Source: UBA4416 sp035439445
Lineage (GTDB): Bacteria > Bacteroidota > Bacteroidia > B-17B0 > Aurantibacillaceae
Assembly: GCA_035439445.1 (NCBI GenBank)
Contig: DAORKG010000001.1
Location: 138,815-202,814 of the forward strand
Direction: 5' to 3'
Length of the DNA stretch: 64,000 nt
The notes beneath the pieces were generated by a model that did no database searches, had not been told where the DNA came from, and saw nothing but the letters and a program-made list of their open reading frames with translations. The position numbers and the translations under genes are program-made. The first letter of the stretch is position 1; each line of letters starts with the position of its first letter. Of this stretch, positions 50,732 to 60,660 are shown piece after piece.

Positions 50732-52732
50732 TTAGTAATTAATCAATTTCATTAATTTTTCTTTGAATCTTTCTTTTGGCAAGAAGTTGATTTCTAAATC
50801 AGCATTCATTGGAACAGGAGTATCTAAACTTCCTTCACGCATTACCGGTGCATCAAGGTATTCGAAACAGTGTTCAGTAATTAACGCACTTAATTCACCA
50901 CCAATGCCGCCAGTTAATGTATCTTCATGTAATACAAAGGCACGTCCTGTTTTCTTCACAGAATCGTAAATTGCTTGCGTATCTAATGGTGCCAATGTTC
51001 TTAAGTCAATTAAGTCAGCCGAAATCTCAGGATGAGCATTTAATAATTCTAATGCCCAATGAACACCTAATCCATAAGTTACTATAGTTACCTGATTTCC
51101 TTCTTTTACTAAACGAGCTTTTCCAAAAGGAATCGTGTAATACTCATCCAGTACATCTTCATCAATACTTCTGTATAATGCTTTGTGTTCAAAGAACATC
51201 ACCGGGTTTGGATCTTCAAATGAAGCTAATAGTAAACCTTTTGCATCACTTGGGAATGCTGGATATGCAATTTTTAATCCGGGAGTTTTAAAAAACCAAG
51301 CTTCGTTACTTTGACTATGGAATGGCCCTGCAGCTACACCAGCGCCGGTTGGCATACGAACTACTACATCGGCATTTTGTCCCCAACGGTAATGAGATTT
51401 TGCTAAGTTGTTTACAATTTGTGTCATACCTTCAGAAACGAAATCTGCAAATTGCATTTCTACCATCGCTTTGTGTTTATTAATTGATAAACCAAAGCCA
51501 GTTCCTAAAATAGCTGATTCACATAAAGGTGTATTACGCACGCGTCCTTTACCAAACTCATCCACAAAACCATCCGTAATTTTAAATACACCACCGTAGT
51601 CAGCAATATCTTGTCCCATCAATACAAGGTTCTCGTGTTTACGCATTGCTAAACGTAATCCATCGGATATAGCATCAATTAAACGTTTGTTTGTTTTTGC
51701 ACCTGATTGATTTGATGTGTCGTTTATGGTGCATGGCATAAACATTTCATCTAATTCCTTTTTAGTATCAGGAGCAGGTAATGTTTCTGCGTAAGCTAAT
51801 TCTAAACCAGCATCAATATCTTGTTTAATTTCATTACGAAGTTTTTCAATTATTTCTTCTGTTAAAACACCTTCGTCTAATAAAAATTTCTCAAATGTAT
51901 TCACAGGATCCTTTCTTCCCCAAACATCAAATAATTCTTTAGGAACATATTTAGTACCTGATGCTTCTTCGTGTCCGCGCATACGAAATGTTACGCATTC
52001 TAATAAAACCGGACGAGGATTTTCTCTGATAGATTCAGCTAAATTCTTAACTGTTTCGTATACTTTTAAAACATTGTTTCCATCAACCGTAACACCTTCA
52101 ATTCCGTAACCAATGGCTTTATCAACAAATGACTTACAACGGAATTGTTCATTACTAGGTGTAGATAAGCCGTAGCCATTATTTTCAATAACAAAAATAA
52201 CCGGTAAGTCCCAAACCGCGGCAGTGTTTAAACTTTCATGAAAATCTCCTTCACTAGCACCGCCATCACCACTAAATACCACCGTTACTTTTTTATCGCC
52301 TTTTAATTTATTTGCTAAAGCAATACCATCTGCAACTCCTAATTGGGGACCTAAGTGAGAAATCATTCCCACAATATTATATTCTTGAGTTCCGAAGTGA
52401 AAACTTCTGTCACGCCCTTGAGTGAAACCACTTGGTTTACCTTGAAATTGGCAAAACAAACGATTCATAGGAATACTACGTGTTGTAAATACACCTAGGT
52501 TACGGTGCATTGGTAAAATAAACTCATCTCTTTGTAAAGCAGTTGCTACACCCACTGAAATAGCTTCCTGACCAATACCACTAAACCATTTAGCAATTCG
52601 TCCCTGACGAAGAAGAATCAACATTTTTTCTTCTATCAAACGGGGAGTTAAAATATTTTTATAAAGTTGTAATAACGTATCATCTTTTTGTTTACGTCTG
52701 TCAAACTTAATCGGAGATTCTGCTGTAATCAT
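50732..52732 (-). CDS. Fused 2-oxoacid dehydrogenase E1 alpha/beta (branched-chain type)
   Basis: A 666-residue fusion. The alpha half (1-~330) has the TPP motif FSGDGGASEGDFHESLNTAA; the beta half (~350-666) begins LIDAISDGLRLAMRKHENLV and has MGQDIADYGGVF and MPTGAGVAAGPFHSQSNEAW. Separate E1 subunits are fused in many Bacteroidota. It probably decarboxylates branched-chain 2-oxoacids for branched fatty acids or catabolism. E2 and E3 are not nearby. Confidence 0.92.
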   Translation of the reverse strand: MITAESPIKFDRRKQKDDTLLQLYKNILTPRLIEEKMLILLRQGRIAKWFSGIGQEAISVGVATALQRDEFILPMHRNLGVFTTRSIPMNRLFCQFQGKPSGFTQGRDRSFHFGTQEYNIVGMISHLGPQLGVADGIALANKLKGDKKVTVVFSGDGGASEGDFHESLNTAAVWDLPVIFVIENNGYGLSTPSNEQFRCKSFVDKAIGYGIEGVTVDGNNVLKVYETVKNLAESIRENPRPVLLECVTFRMRGHEEASGTKYVPKELFDVWGRKDPVNTFEKFLLDEGVLTEEIIEKLRNEIKQDIDAGLELAYAETLPAPDTKKELDEMFMPCTINDTSNQSGAKTNKRLIDAISDGLRLAMRKHENLVLMGQDIADYGGVFKITDGFVDEFGKGRVRNTPLCESAILGTGFGLSINKHKAMVEMQFADFVSEGMTQIVNNLAKSHYRWGQNADVVVRMPTGAGVAAGPFHSQSNEAWFFKTPGLKIAYPAFPSDAKGLLLASFEDPNPVMFFEHKALYRSIDEDVLDEYYTIPFGKARLVKEGNQVTIVTYGLGVHWALELLNAHPEISADLIDLRTLAPLDTQAIYDSVKKTGRAFVLHEDTLTGGIGGELSALITEHCFEYLDAPVMREGSLDTPVPMNADLEINFLPKERFKEKLMKLINY

Positions 52733-52770
52733 TACTTATAAATTTGTGACGAAAATACCAATTTTAGAGT

Positions 52771-52778
52771 TACTTTTG
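52771..52778 (+). promoter_or_regulatory. Putative -7 element of the GH16 gene
   Basis: TACTTTTG matches TAnnTTTG, 25 nt before the ATG. There is no FNR-like box at the regulated spacing. Confidence 0.45.
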
Positions 52779-52803
52779 AGCATAATTAATTAACTATTTG
52801 TGA

Positions 52804-54063
52804 ATGAAAATTATAGTTTTTGTTTTTGCTCTTATTTTTAGTGCAAATGTGTATTCTCAGGTTATGTGGCAGGTAAAAATTAATTCATCTCAAAAATGGT
52901 ACTATCAGGATGGAGATGAATTTAATAACCCGATTATTGATGAAAATAAATGGGTTTTTGGTATGCCATGGGGTAATGTGGTTATGAATCAGGATTTAGT
53001 TTATTCTAGGAACAATGTAATTGTTGAGAATGGATTAGCTTCTTTTATTGCAAGGAAAGAAGAAGTTTCTGCTCGTATTAATGAATGGGAAATTAAGCCT
53101 AAATATCTTGATAAAACCGGTAAAAAAGTAGTTGATGGAATGTATGATGTGAATTATACAGCAGGTATGTTATCATCTAAACGAAAATATAAATACGGAT
53201 ATTTTGAGTTAAGATTTAAAGCAAATGAAGAGAAAGGAATTTGGCCGGCATTTTGGTTATTTGGCGGAGAACCAAATGAAGAAATTGATTTTTTTGAGTT
53301 GAAAGGAGAAAGGGAAAATCAAATTCATTTAGATGTTCACTGCCCAAAAGGATGTGAAGATTATAAAGGTGGGTTTTTAAACCTGAAAAAAAATTGGGGA
53401 GCTTGGATAAAAACTAATGAAAGTCTTGCAAAGGATTGGAATGTTATTTCAGGAGAATGGCAACCAAATTATGTAAAGTTTTATTTAAACGGACAACCAA
53501 TTGGTTATTTTGCGGGCGATTTTAGAACCTATCAATATTTATTGGTTAACACATCTGTTGCAAAAGACGGTGAACCATTTAATCCGGGGCCAGACGAAAA
53601 TACAAAATGGCCAAATAGTTTTGATGTTGATTATATAAGAATTTGGAGTAAAGAGGATACGGTTTATAACATGAAGGATAAGTATAAGCTATTCGAATCT
53701 TCGCCTCAAACTATTTCTAACAATAATTTGTATGCAACAGATTTGAAACGAAAAGTGAATTATGTTTATAATAAAAAAGAATTGTCAGGAGAGGTCGGAA
53801 CAATAACATTACTCCCAGTTTTTTATAATAAATATAGTGTCTCGTTTGCTGGTAAAAATTTTGGTAAAGTTCAAATAGATGTTATTGATAGATTTGAACA
53901 AAAAGTAGCAGGGTTTGAAGTTATAAATACAGAGTATTATGTGATGGATTTATCAGCCTTGCCAACCGGACCTTATACTATTAAATTAAATGTTTTAGGC
54001 CAAGTATTGACTCACAATGTCCCTGTTCTTAATCCTGAAAAGATAGGAGAAATCAAAAAATAA
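52804..54063 (+). CDS. Secreted glycoside hydrolase family 16 protein
   Basis: A 419-residue protein with a signal peptide (MKIIVFVFALIFSANVYSQ). The jelly-roll GH16 domain (about 35-285) has the catalytic ExDxxE motif in NEEIDFFELKGE, along with KYGYFELRFKANEEKGIWPA and the C-terminal strand VDYIRIWS. The last ~120 residues are a beta-rich domain without a T9SS signature. It probably cleaves a beta-1,3- or mixed-linked glucan or an algal galactan. Its stop overlaps the next small gene by one base. Confidence 0.9.
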   Translation: MKIIVFVFALIFSANVYSQVMWQVKINSSQKWYYQDGDEFNNPIIDENKWVFGMPWGNVVMNQDLVYSRNNVIVENGLASFIARKEEVSARINEWEIKPKYLDKTGKKVVDGMYDVNYTAGMLSSKRKYKYGYFELRFKANEEKGIWPAFWLFGGEPNEEIDFFELKGERENQIHLDVHCPKGCEDYKGGFLNLKKNWGAWIKTNESLAKDWNVISGEWQPNYVKFYLNGQPIGYFAGDFRTYQYLLVNTSVAKDGEPFNPGPDENTKWPNSFDVDYIRIWSKEDTVYNMKDKYKLFESSPQTISNNNLYATDLKRKVNYVYNKKELSGEVGTITLLPVFYNKYSVSFAGKNFGKVQIDVIDRFEQKVAGFEVINTEYYVMDLSALPTGPYTIKLNVLGQVLTHNVPVLNPEKIGEIKK

Positions 54064-54176
54064 TGCAGGATGTTTTAGTTGTTATAGTTTTAATTTTAGC
54101 TTTATCCTATTTAGGATATAGGCTTTATAAAACTTTTACTAAGAAAAAATGTGATGACAATTGCAGCTGTCATTAG
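54063..54176 (+). CDS. FeoB-associated-type Cys-rich small membrane protein
   Basis: A 37-codon gene, MQDVLVVIVLILALSYLGYR then LYKTFTKKKCDDNCSCH. It has one membrane helix, a basic segment and a C-terminal cysteine cluster (C-x4-C-x-C-H). The architecture matches FeoB-associated Cys-rich membrane proteins, small partners of ferrous iron transporters. Its ATG shares a base with the GH16 stop. There is no FeoB in the window, so its partner is distant or the role differs. Confidence 0.7.
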   Translation: MQDVLVVIVLILALSYLGYRLYKTFTKKKCDDNCSCH

Positions 54177-54177
54177 A

Positions 54178-55047
54178 TTATTTAATGGCCTTTAAACTTA
54201 AGTCTAAACTTTTAACGTGATGTGTTAATGCACCTACAGAGATAAAATCAACCCCACATTTTGCATAATTGGCAATTGTTTTCTCTGTAATTCCACCTGA
54301 ACTCTCTATTTCATATTTATTTCCAATTAAAGCCACTGCTTTTTTCGTGTCAGCTATGCTATAGTTATCTAACATTATGCGTTGAAATCCACCTTTCTCT
54401 AAAATTAATTTCACGTCATTTAAGGTTCGTGTTTCAACTTCAATAGGTAGTTTCTTTTTTGTTTTTTTTAGGTAGGTGTGGGTCGCATCTAAAGCTTCTA
54501 GAATACCCCCGCAAAAATCAATGTGATTATCCTTTAACATAATCATATCATACAGTCCAAAGCGATGATTAGAACCACCACCAATCACAACTGCCCATTT
54601 TTCAAAAAAACGAAATCCCGGAGTGGTTTTGCGGGTGTCAATTACTTTTGTTTTTGTTCCTTTGCAAAGAGACTGTAGATAATTAGTTTTTGTAGCGATT
54701 CCACTCATGCGTTGCATTACATTTAATACTAATCGTTCAGCAGTTAGTAATTTCTGAGAGCTACCTTCTACAACAAATGCAATATCACCTACTTTAACAG
54801 GTGTTCCGTCTTGTATGAATGTGGTTACTTTAAATTTCGGATCAATAATTTTAAATATTTCTTTCGCCGCTTCAACACCAGCTAAAATGCCATTCTCTTT
54901 AACAAGTAGATGACATTTACCTTTTTTGTTAGCTGGAATTGTTGCTAACGCAGAGTGATCGCCATCGCCCACATCTTCCTGCAAGGCATTTTGAACAAAG
55001 GTTTTGAAATTAAAATTTTTTTTGTGTTGCGAGATATAATTAGCCAT
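54178..55047 (-). CDS. nadC: Nicotinate-nucleotide pyrophosphorylase (carboxylating)
   Basis: A 289-residue quinolinate phosphoribosyltransferase. VIDTRKTTPGFRFFEKWAV, GGSNHRFGLYDMIMLKDNH and the C-terminal SSGGITEKTIANYAKCGVD are family motifs. It converts quinolinate and PRPP to nicotinate mononucleotide. It links to the kynurenine genes at 22651-25538, which make quinolinate, although those lie 29 kb away. Its start overlaps the end of the upstream gene by 8 nt. Confidence 0.95.
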   Translation of the reverse strand: MANYISQHKKNFNFKTFVQNALQEDVGDGDHSALATIPANKKGKCHLLVKENGILAGVEAAKEIFKIIDPKFKVTTFIQDGTPVKVGDIAFVVEGSSQKLLTAERLVLNVMQRMSGIATKTNYLQSLCKGTKTKVIDTRKTTPGFRFFEKWAVVIGGGSNHRFGLYDMIMLKDNHIDFCGGILEALDATHTYLKKTKKKLPIEVETRTLNDVKLILEKGGFQRIMLDNYSIADTKKAVALIGNKYEIESSGGITEKTIANYAKCGVDFISVGALTHHVKSLDLSLKAIK

Positions 55048-55414
55048 TGTCGTGTTCTATTCTGAACTGCGAAATTACGTTTCCTCTGACTAATATGGAA
55101 ATTCTAAATTTTCCGTTATTGGTATCTAAAGTACCGGTAATAAACTGTTGGTTACCATTTACTATACTGGTGTGAGAAGTCTGATAGCCTTTAACTTTAT
55201 GCTTTGAGAAAAAGTCTTCTATAACAGCTTGAGCTTGGGCTTTACTCAATAAATCCTCTTGATTTAATACTTTTATTGAGATTTTTTCAGAGAAACTCTT
55301 AACTAACTCAGAAGTATTACCTTGTTTTAGGGCATTAGCAACTTCATCAGTTATATCTTGTAAGGTGAAGGCAAAACTGAAAATGCTAATTAAAGTAATA
55401 AATAATAGTTTCAT
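55040..55414 (-). CDS. DUF4783-type secreted protein
   Basis: A 124-residue protein with a signal peptide (MKLLFITLISIFSFAFT). The mature part contains VANALKQGNTSELVKSFSEK, AQAVIEDFFSKHKVKGYQTS and FITGTLDTNNGKFRISILV, an NTF2-like alpha+beta pattern typical of DUF4783. The function is unknown. It overlaps nadC, so the two are probably cotranscribed. Start set at the ATG giving a signal peptide. Confidence 0.82.
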   Translation of the reverse strand: MKLLFITLISIFSFAFTLQDITDEVANALKQGNTSELVKSFSEKISIKVLNQEDLLSKAQAQAVIEDFFSKHKVKGYQTSHTSIVNGNQQFITGTLDTNNGKFRISILVRGNVISQFRIEHDNG

Positions 55415-55480
55415 TAATTTTTGAAATTTCCCTTGATAATGCAATTATTATGCCTAAAACTACGTAAATTGAGCCGGAAA

Positions 55481-55954
55481 ATGAAAATATTGCTGATTCA
55501 AATAGAAAAGACAACTGATTCTTATCTCGTGGAAGGAGTGAAAATCTATACAGAACGACTAAAGAATTATATATCATTTAGTACTGAAACCATATCAATG
55601 CCAAAAAATATTCGACAAAAGCCCTTTGATGAGCAAAAAAGAGCGGAGGCCTTGGAGATACAAAAACTGATTGATCCATCTGATTTTTTAGTATGTATGG
55701 ACGAACATGGTAAGCAGTTTTCCTCAATTCAATTTGCAGATTTTTTAAATAAAAGAATGGTTTCTGGATGTAAGAGGGTTGTTTTTTTAATTGGCGGTCC
55801 CTTTGGAATAGATAAATCGATTTTAGATAAAAGTTCATATGTTTTGTCTTTATCAAACATGACATTTTCACATCAAATGATCCGTTTATTTTTTTGTGAA
55901 CAATTATATAGGGGTTTTACAATCTTAAAAAACGAAAAGTATCATCATGATTAG
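55481..55954 (+). CDS. rlmH: 23S rRNA (pseudouridine1915-N3)-methyltransferase RlmH
   Basis: A 157-residue SPOUT methyltransferase. MKILLIQIEKTTDSYLVEG begins the normal-length protein; FLIGGPFGIDKSIL and SLSNMTFSHQMIRLFFCEQL form the trefoil-knot SAM site. It methylates Psi1915 in the ribosome. A longer in-frame start 60 nt upstream lies inside the promoter region shared with the divergent DUF4783 gene and gives a non-homologous extension. Confidence 0.93.
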   Translation: MKILLIQIEKTTDSYLVEGVKIYTERLKNYISFSTETISMPKNIRQKPFDEQKRAEALEIQKLIDPSDFLVCMDEHGKQFSSIQFADFLNKRMVSGCKRVVFLIGGPFGIDKSILDKSSYVLSLSNMTFSHQMIRLFFCEQLYRGFTILKNEKYHHD

Positions 55955-56059
55955 ATATCTGATTTTTAGTTAATTACACGTAAAAAATTAACATTGATTT
56001 TGTTGTTTTTGTCTTATATTAGCAAAAAATAAGCTAGTTAATCGCACATATTTCATCTT

Positions 56060-59000
56060 ATGCTAAAAGGATTAAATAAATCACCAGTTCTATTGATAAT
56101 ATTCGCACTATCGTGCTTAGTATCATCAACGATGTTTTCTCAAACTGTAACCGTTACTGCACCCGTTGCTTCTGCAACATTCTGTGCAGGAACAAGTGTA
56201 ACAGTAAATTATACAGTTACTTCAGCTTTTGGTGCAGGTAATATTTTTACAACACAGTTATCTGATGCAACTGGTAGTTTTGCATCTCCTGTAAATATTA
56301 GAACTGTTTCAGCTACAGGTAATGGGGGAGGAGCATGTGTTATTCCTTTTACAACTCCTTCAGGTACTGGTTATAGAGTCAGAGTTATTTCTTCAAATCC
56401 CACATTTACAAGTCAGTCAAATGGCGTTAACTTAACTATTAATGGCTTAGCGATAAGTACACCAACAACAACTAGTTTGATTTACTGTCAAGGAGAAGTG
56501 TTTAATCTTACTTATTCTCAAAATTGTAATTTTTCTAATACAGGTTTTAATAACGTTTACACAGTTCAACTCTCAGATGCGTCAGGTAGTTTTTCGAGCC
56601 CCACAACTATTGGAACCAGGACAGCAACAACTGCCGCAGCTATTTCATGTACGATTCCTGCCGTTCCTTTCGGGACAGGTTACAGAGTCAGAATCGTAGC
56701 ATCCAATCCATCGGTTACCAGTCCAGATAATGGTTCAAATATTACAATTAATGTTCCTTCTGGAAGCCCTTCTGTTGCCGGAAATGGTTCTTGGAATGCC
56801 TATTGTTTTAATGCAGCCAATAACTATACACTTAACTATCAAGGTTATTTCACTGAAAATAATTTAAGTTTTGATACTAGAACGAGGTATACAAGTACTT
56901 CTTATCCAGCATCTGCTAATACAGTATCAGGAAATGCATATGCGGGTTGTACATTTACAAATACTAATAATTATTCTGTTGCTTTTAAGCGTACAAATAT
57001 TCCTTGCGGATACTATAATATCACCTTTGCTCATGATGATGAAGGTAGAATATTTATTGACGGTACCCAAGTATACTACAATCCATATATTGGAGGTGGG
57101 GTCCAGCAAGCATACAGTGGTTTTATCAGTCCTACCAATACGGTAGAAGTGAGGTATAGTAATACAGGTGGAGGACCTGGCTTTGCTGCTGTTAATATAA
57201 CTACTGTAAATATTATAAATGCTTTTAATCCCGCTACCATATGTGCGGGAACAACTACAACTCTTAATGCTACAAACACTAGTACAGTTCCTTTGACATT
57301 TTCATGGACGCCCTCAGCATTTGCAAGCCCAACTACGGGAACAGCAACTACTGTTTCTCCTACTGTAACTACCATTTTTACGGTTTCTGCTAATGATGCG
57401 GTTTCCGGTTGTTCGGTGTCAAATACGGTTCAGATTACTGTAAATCCGGTTGCAACAACCACAGTAGCTGCGACCTCTACGCTGATGTGTTCGGGAGTTA
57501 CTCAAGTTACTTTAACTGCCGGAGGTGCTGCATCTTACACATGGAATCCATCTGCTGGTCTAAGTGCAGTAAATGGAGCTTCAGTTATTGCTAACCCTAC
57601 AGTTACGACTACCTATACTGTTAGTGGATCTAATAACTGTAACACAGTTGATGCGTCGACTTTAATTACTGTTCAAACTATCCCTGCTTCACCAACACCA
57701 ACTGTGTATGGTAATGGAACATGGAATGTATATTGCTATAACGATAACAATACCTTTACAAACTATTATGGGTATTACACTGAAAATAATTTAAGTTATA
57801 CTACAACTGCAAGATGGAATGCGAATAACGGTCCGTCAACTTGTACTACAACTGCCACAGGTTTAGCGTATTCTGGTTGTTCAATTCCCTCATCACCATG
57901 GTCAATGAGATTCAGAAGAACAAATATCCCTTGTGGTTATTATCAAATTGATATTACGTCAAAAGATGATAATTTAAAATTATTTATTGATGGAGTTCAA
58001 GTAGCATCAGCTGGATGTTGTGCTGGACAAACTAATTTCTGGACAGGATTTATTGGGCCAACTACTTTAGTAGAGTTTACTTTAGTTAACACGGGAGGTC
58101 CGGGGAATATGGGGGTAAATTTTGTACCTATTTCATATCCAGTGTTATCCCCTCCTGTTACTATTTGTGCGGGTACTTCAACTTCTTTAACAGCATCTCC
58201 TTTTATTTCAGGAGCTAATTATGTTTGGAGTCCTGCAGCTAGTTTAACGGTTACAACAACAGGCACTATTGTACCTGCTTCTCCAACTGTTGGTACGAAT
58301 TATACTTGTACTGTAACAGACCCTGTAACAACATGTAGTGCGGCAGCTAGTGTTTCTGTTTCAGTAAACCCATTACCAACTACCACCGTTTCTCCAACAA
58401 CAGGAACAATAGCTTGTTCTTCTCAATCTGTAACTTTAACGGCAGGCGGTGCTAATACATATTCTTGGAGTCCTGCTGCTGGGTTAAACACAACTACAGG
58501 GACATCCGTTATTGCTACACCAACTGTTACAACAATTTATACTGTGACAGGAAATAATAACTGTTCGGGAGTTGATGCTACTTCAACTATAACAGTTGTC
58601 CCTTTGATTTCATCAACTGTATTTCCTACTTCAGCATGGAATGTATATTGTCATAACAATACAACATTTAGCAGCTATTATGGGTATTATACACATTTCG
58701 GTACTGGAGCAACTGGTTATGATTTTAATACAGCAACCCAGTGGGTTAGTGGAGCTGCTCCATCTACAGCAACAGCAAACGCTTCGGGAACAGCCTATCA
58801 GGGATGTACTATGAATGCAACCAATATTTCGTTAAGTTTCAAACGAACTGGTTTTACCTGCGGTACCTATACTGTCGTTTTGAATAATAATGACGATGGG
58901 GTTGCAATGTTTTTAGATGGAGTTCAAGTTGCACAAAGAACCACAAATTCTGCTGCTGCTGTTAATTTGTGGATAGGAACTTTAAATACCAACTCTCAAG

Positions 59001-60589
59001 TTGAGTTTAGGTTAAATCAAGGTGGCGGAGGGTCAAACTTAAGGGTGACTTTTTCTGCTGCAGCCGCTACCCCATCTCTATCAACATGGGTTGGAGGTAC
59101 AAGTACAGATTGGTTTACTGCTTCTAACTGGTGTGGTTCAGGAATTCCATCTTCAACAACGGATGTATTAGTTCCTAGCTCAAGACCGGTTTTTATGCCA
59201 GTTATTAATGCGCCTGGAGCTGCATGCAGAAGTTTAACGGTTTCGGCTTCAAGTGCATCTACGGCAGTAATGGCTGCTGTTCCAGCGGCTTCATTGAGTG
59301 TCAATTCCGGAAATAGTCTTGATGTTTATGGAAATTGGATAAATAACGGTGTTGTCACAGCCGGAGCAACCAGCACTATCAATTTATTAGGAACAACATC
59401 TTCTTCTATTACTGGTTCAGCTTCAGAAACTTTAGGTTCCTTGGCAATTAATAAAACTGGAACAGTTACAATCCCTGCAAGTAAAGTTGTTCAAATAGCA
59501 GGAGATGGAAATTTCACAAACGGAATAGTCAACCAAAATGGTACTTTAAGATTTTTAAATGGTTCTACAACTTCAGGGGCAAATAATAGTAGTTATGTTA
59601 ATGGTCAGGTTATTAAAGTTGGTACACAAGCATTTACCTTTCCGGTAGGGGCTGGTAGTTTTTATAGACCAATTGGAATATCTGCACCTAGCGTTTCTAC
59701 AGATAATTTTACAGCTCAGTATTTTTTAGCTGATGCGAGTCCGTCATTCACTCACACATCAAAGGATGCAACCATAGATCATATTGGTAGATGTGAGCAT
59801 TGGATATTGAACAGAACAGGGGGAAGCTCTAATGTTAGTGTCACTTTATCATGGGATGCAACTAGTTGTGGAGTTACAAATTTAGCTGACTTATTAGTGG
59901 CAAGATGGGATGCTGGTCAAGCAAAATGGAAGAATGAAGGAAATGGTGGTACAACAGGAAATACAACATCAGGTACAATTGTTTCTAGTGGAGCTGTTAG
60001 TGTTTTTAGTCCGTTTACACTGGCTTCGTTAACAACTGCAAACCCTTTACCAATAGAGTTAGTTAGTTTTGGTTGCAGTAACAGTAAAAACTCAAACACA
60101 TTAAATTGGATTACAGCTACCGAATCTAATAATGATTATTTTGCTATTGAAAGATCAGCAAGTGGGGCAGAGTTTGTTCAAATAGCTAAAGTTGGTGGTG
60201 CAGGAAACAGTTTAAGTACGTTGCATTATTCATACAAAGATGAGAATCCATTGCGAGGAACAGCTTATTACAGATTAAAGCAAGTTGATTTTAACGGTAA
60301 GTTCTCTTATTCTGAAATTTGTTCAGTTACTAATAACGGAGATGGAAATATTTCTTTTTTCCCTAATCCAGTAAGAAATACTTTAACTATTGATTATGAT
60401 TTTTCTGAAAAACCTAAATCAAATATGATTACTGTAACAGATGTAACTGGTAAGTTAGTGTCAGTTACATCTTCATTTTCAGATTCTAAAGTCTCTCTAG
60501 ATTGCTCTGATTTAGCTGAAGGAATATATTTCTTGAAGGTATTTATTGGAGATAAGGAAGTGGTAAATAAATTTACAGTTCAAAAATAA
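56060..60589 (+). CDS. Giant T9SS-sorted surface protein with three PA14-like modules
   Basis: A 1509-residue protein. A signal peptide (through SSTMFSQ) is followed by two ~100-residue Ig-like repeats (CAGTSVTVNYTV; QLSDATGSFASPVN), then three ~150-residue modules near 240-390, 545-690 and 865-1020, each with a YxGYxTE or YYGYYT segment and a DD-x5-FIDGxQV or LDGVQV motif like PA14 lectin folds. Between them are PKD/Ig-like domains (CAGTxTxLxA). WVGGTSTDWFTASNWCG near 1012 starts a further domain, and the C-terminus (FFPNPVRNTLTIDY to VVNKFTVQK) is a T9SS type A signal. Likely a glycan-binding surface protein. Confidence 0.85.
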   Translation: MLKGLNKSPVLLIIFALSCLVSSTMFSQTVTVTAPVASATFCAGTSVTVNYTVTSAFGAGNIFTTQLSDATGSFASPVNIRTVSATGNGGGACVIPFTTPSGTGYRVRVISSNPTFTSQSNGVNLTINGLAISTPTTTSLIYCQGEVFNLTYSQNCNFSNTGFNNVYTVQLSDASGSFSSPTTIGTRTATTAAAISCTIPAVPFGTGYRVRIVASNPSVTSPDNGSNITINVPSGSPSVAGNGSWNAYCFNAANNYTLNYQGYFTENNLSFDTRTRYTSTSYPASANTVSGNAYAGCTFTNTNNYSVAFKRTNIPCGYYNITFAHDDEGRIFIDGTQVYYNPYIGGGVQQAYSGFISPTNTVEVRYSNTGGGPGFAAVNITTVNIINAFNPATICAGTTTTLNATNTSTVPLTFSWTPSAFASPTTGTATTVSPTVTTIFTVSANDAVSGCSVSNTVQITVNPVATTTVAATSTLMCSGVTQVTLTAGGAASYTWNPSAGLSAVNGASVIANPTVTTTYTVSGSNNCNTVDASTLITVQTIPASPTPTVYGNGTWNVYCYNDNNTFTNYYGYYTENNLSYTTTARWNANNGPSTCTTTATGLAYSGCSIPSSPWSMRFRRTNIPCGYYQIDITSKDDNLKLFIDGVQVASAGCCAGQTNFWTGFIGPTTLVEFTLVNTGGPGNMGVNFVPISYPVLSPPVTICAGTSTSLTASPFISGANYVWSPAASLTVTTTGTIVPASPTVGTNYTCTVTDPVTTCSAAASVSVSVNPLPTTTVSPTTGTIACSSQSVTLTAGGANTYSWSPAAGLNTTTGTSVIATPTVTTIYTVTGNNNCSGVDATSTITVVPLISSTVFPTSAWNVYCHNNTTFSSYYGYYTHFGTGATGYDFNTATQWVSGAAPSTATANASGTAYQGCTMNATNISLSFKRTGFTCGTYTVVLNNNDDGVAMFLDGVQVAQRTTNSAAAVNLWIGTLNTNSQVEFRLNQGGGGSNLRVTFSAAAATPSLSTWVGGTSTDWFTASNWCGSGIPSSTTDVLVPSSRPVFMPVINAPGAACRSLTVSASSASTAVMAAVPAASLSVNSGNSLDVYGNWINNGVVTAGATSTINLLGTTSSSITGSASETLGSLAINKTGTVTIPASKVVQIAGDGNFTNGIVNQNGTLRFLNGSTTSGANNSSYVNGQVIKVGTQAFTFPVGAGSFYRPIGISAPSVSTDNFTAQYFLADASPSFTHTSKDATIDHIGRCEHWILNRTGGSSNVSVTLSWDATSCGVTNLADLLVARWDAGQAKWKNEGNGGTTGNTTSGTIVSSGAVSVFSPFTLASLTTANPLPIELVSFGCSNSKNSNTLNWITATESNNDYFAIERSASGAEFVQIAKVGGAGNSLSTLHYSYKDENPLRGTAYYRLKQVDFNGKFSYSEICSVTNNGDGNISFFPNPVRNTLTIDYDFSEKPKSNMITVTDVTGKLVSVTSSFSDSKVSLDCSDLAEGIYFLKVFIGDKEVVNKFTVQK

Positions 60590-60609
60590 AATTAGATTTT
60601 ACATAAATT

Positions 60610-60641
60610 AAAAAGCCTTCAAGTTTACTTGAAGGCTTTTT
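60610..60641. terminator. Bidirectional terminator
   Basis: AAAAAGCCTTCAAGT and ACTTGAAGGCTTTTT form a 15-bp stem around TT, with a T tract on both strands. It separates the convergent T9SS gene and transketolase C-terminal subunit. Confidence 0.92.
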
Positions 60642-60660
60642 TCTTTTTAGTGTCAGATGA

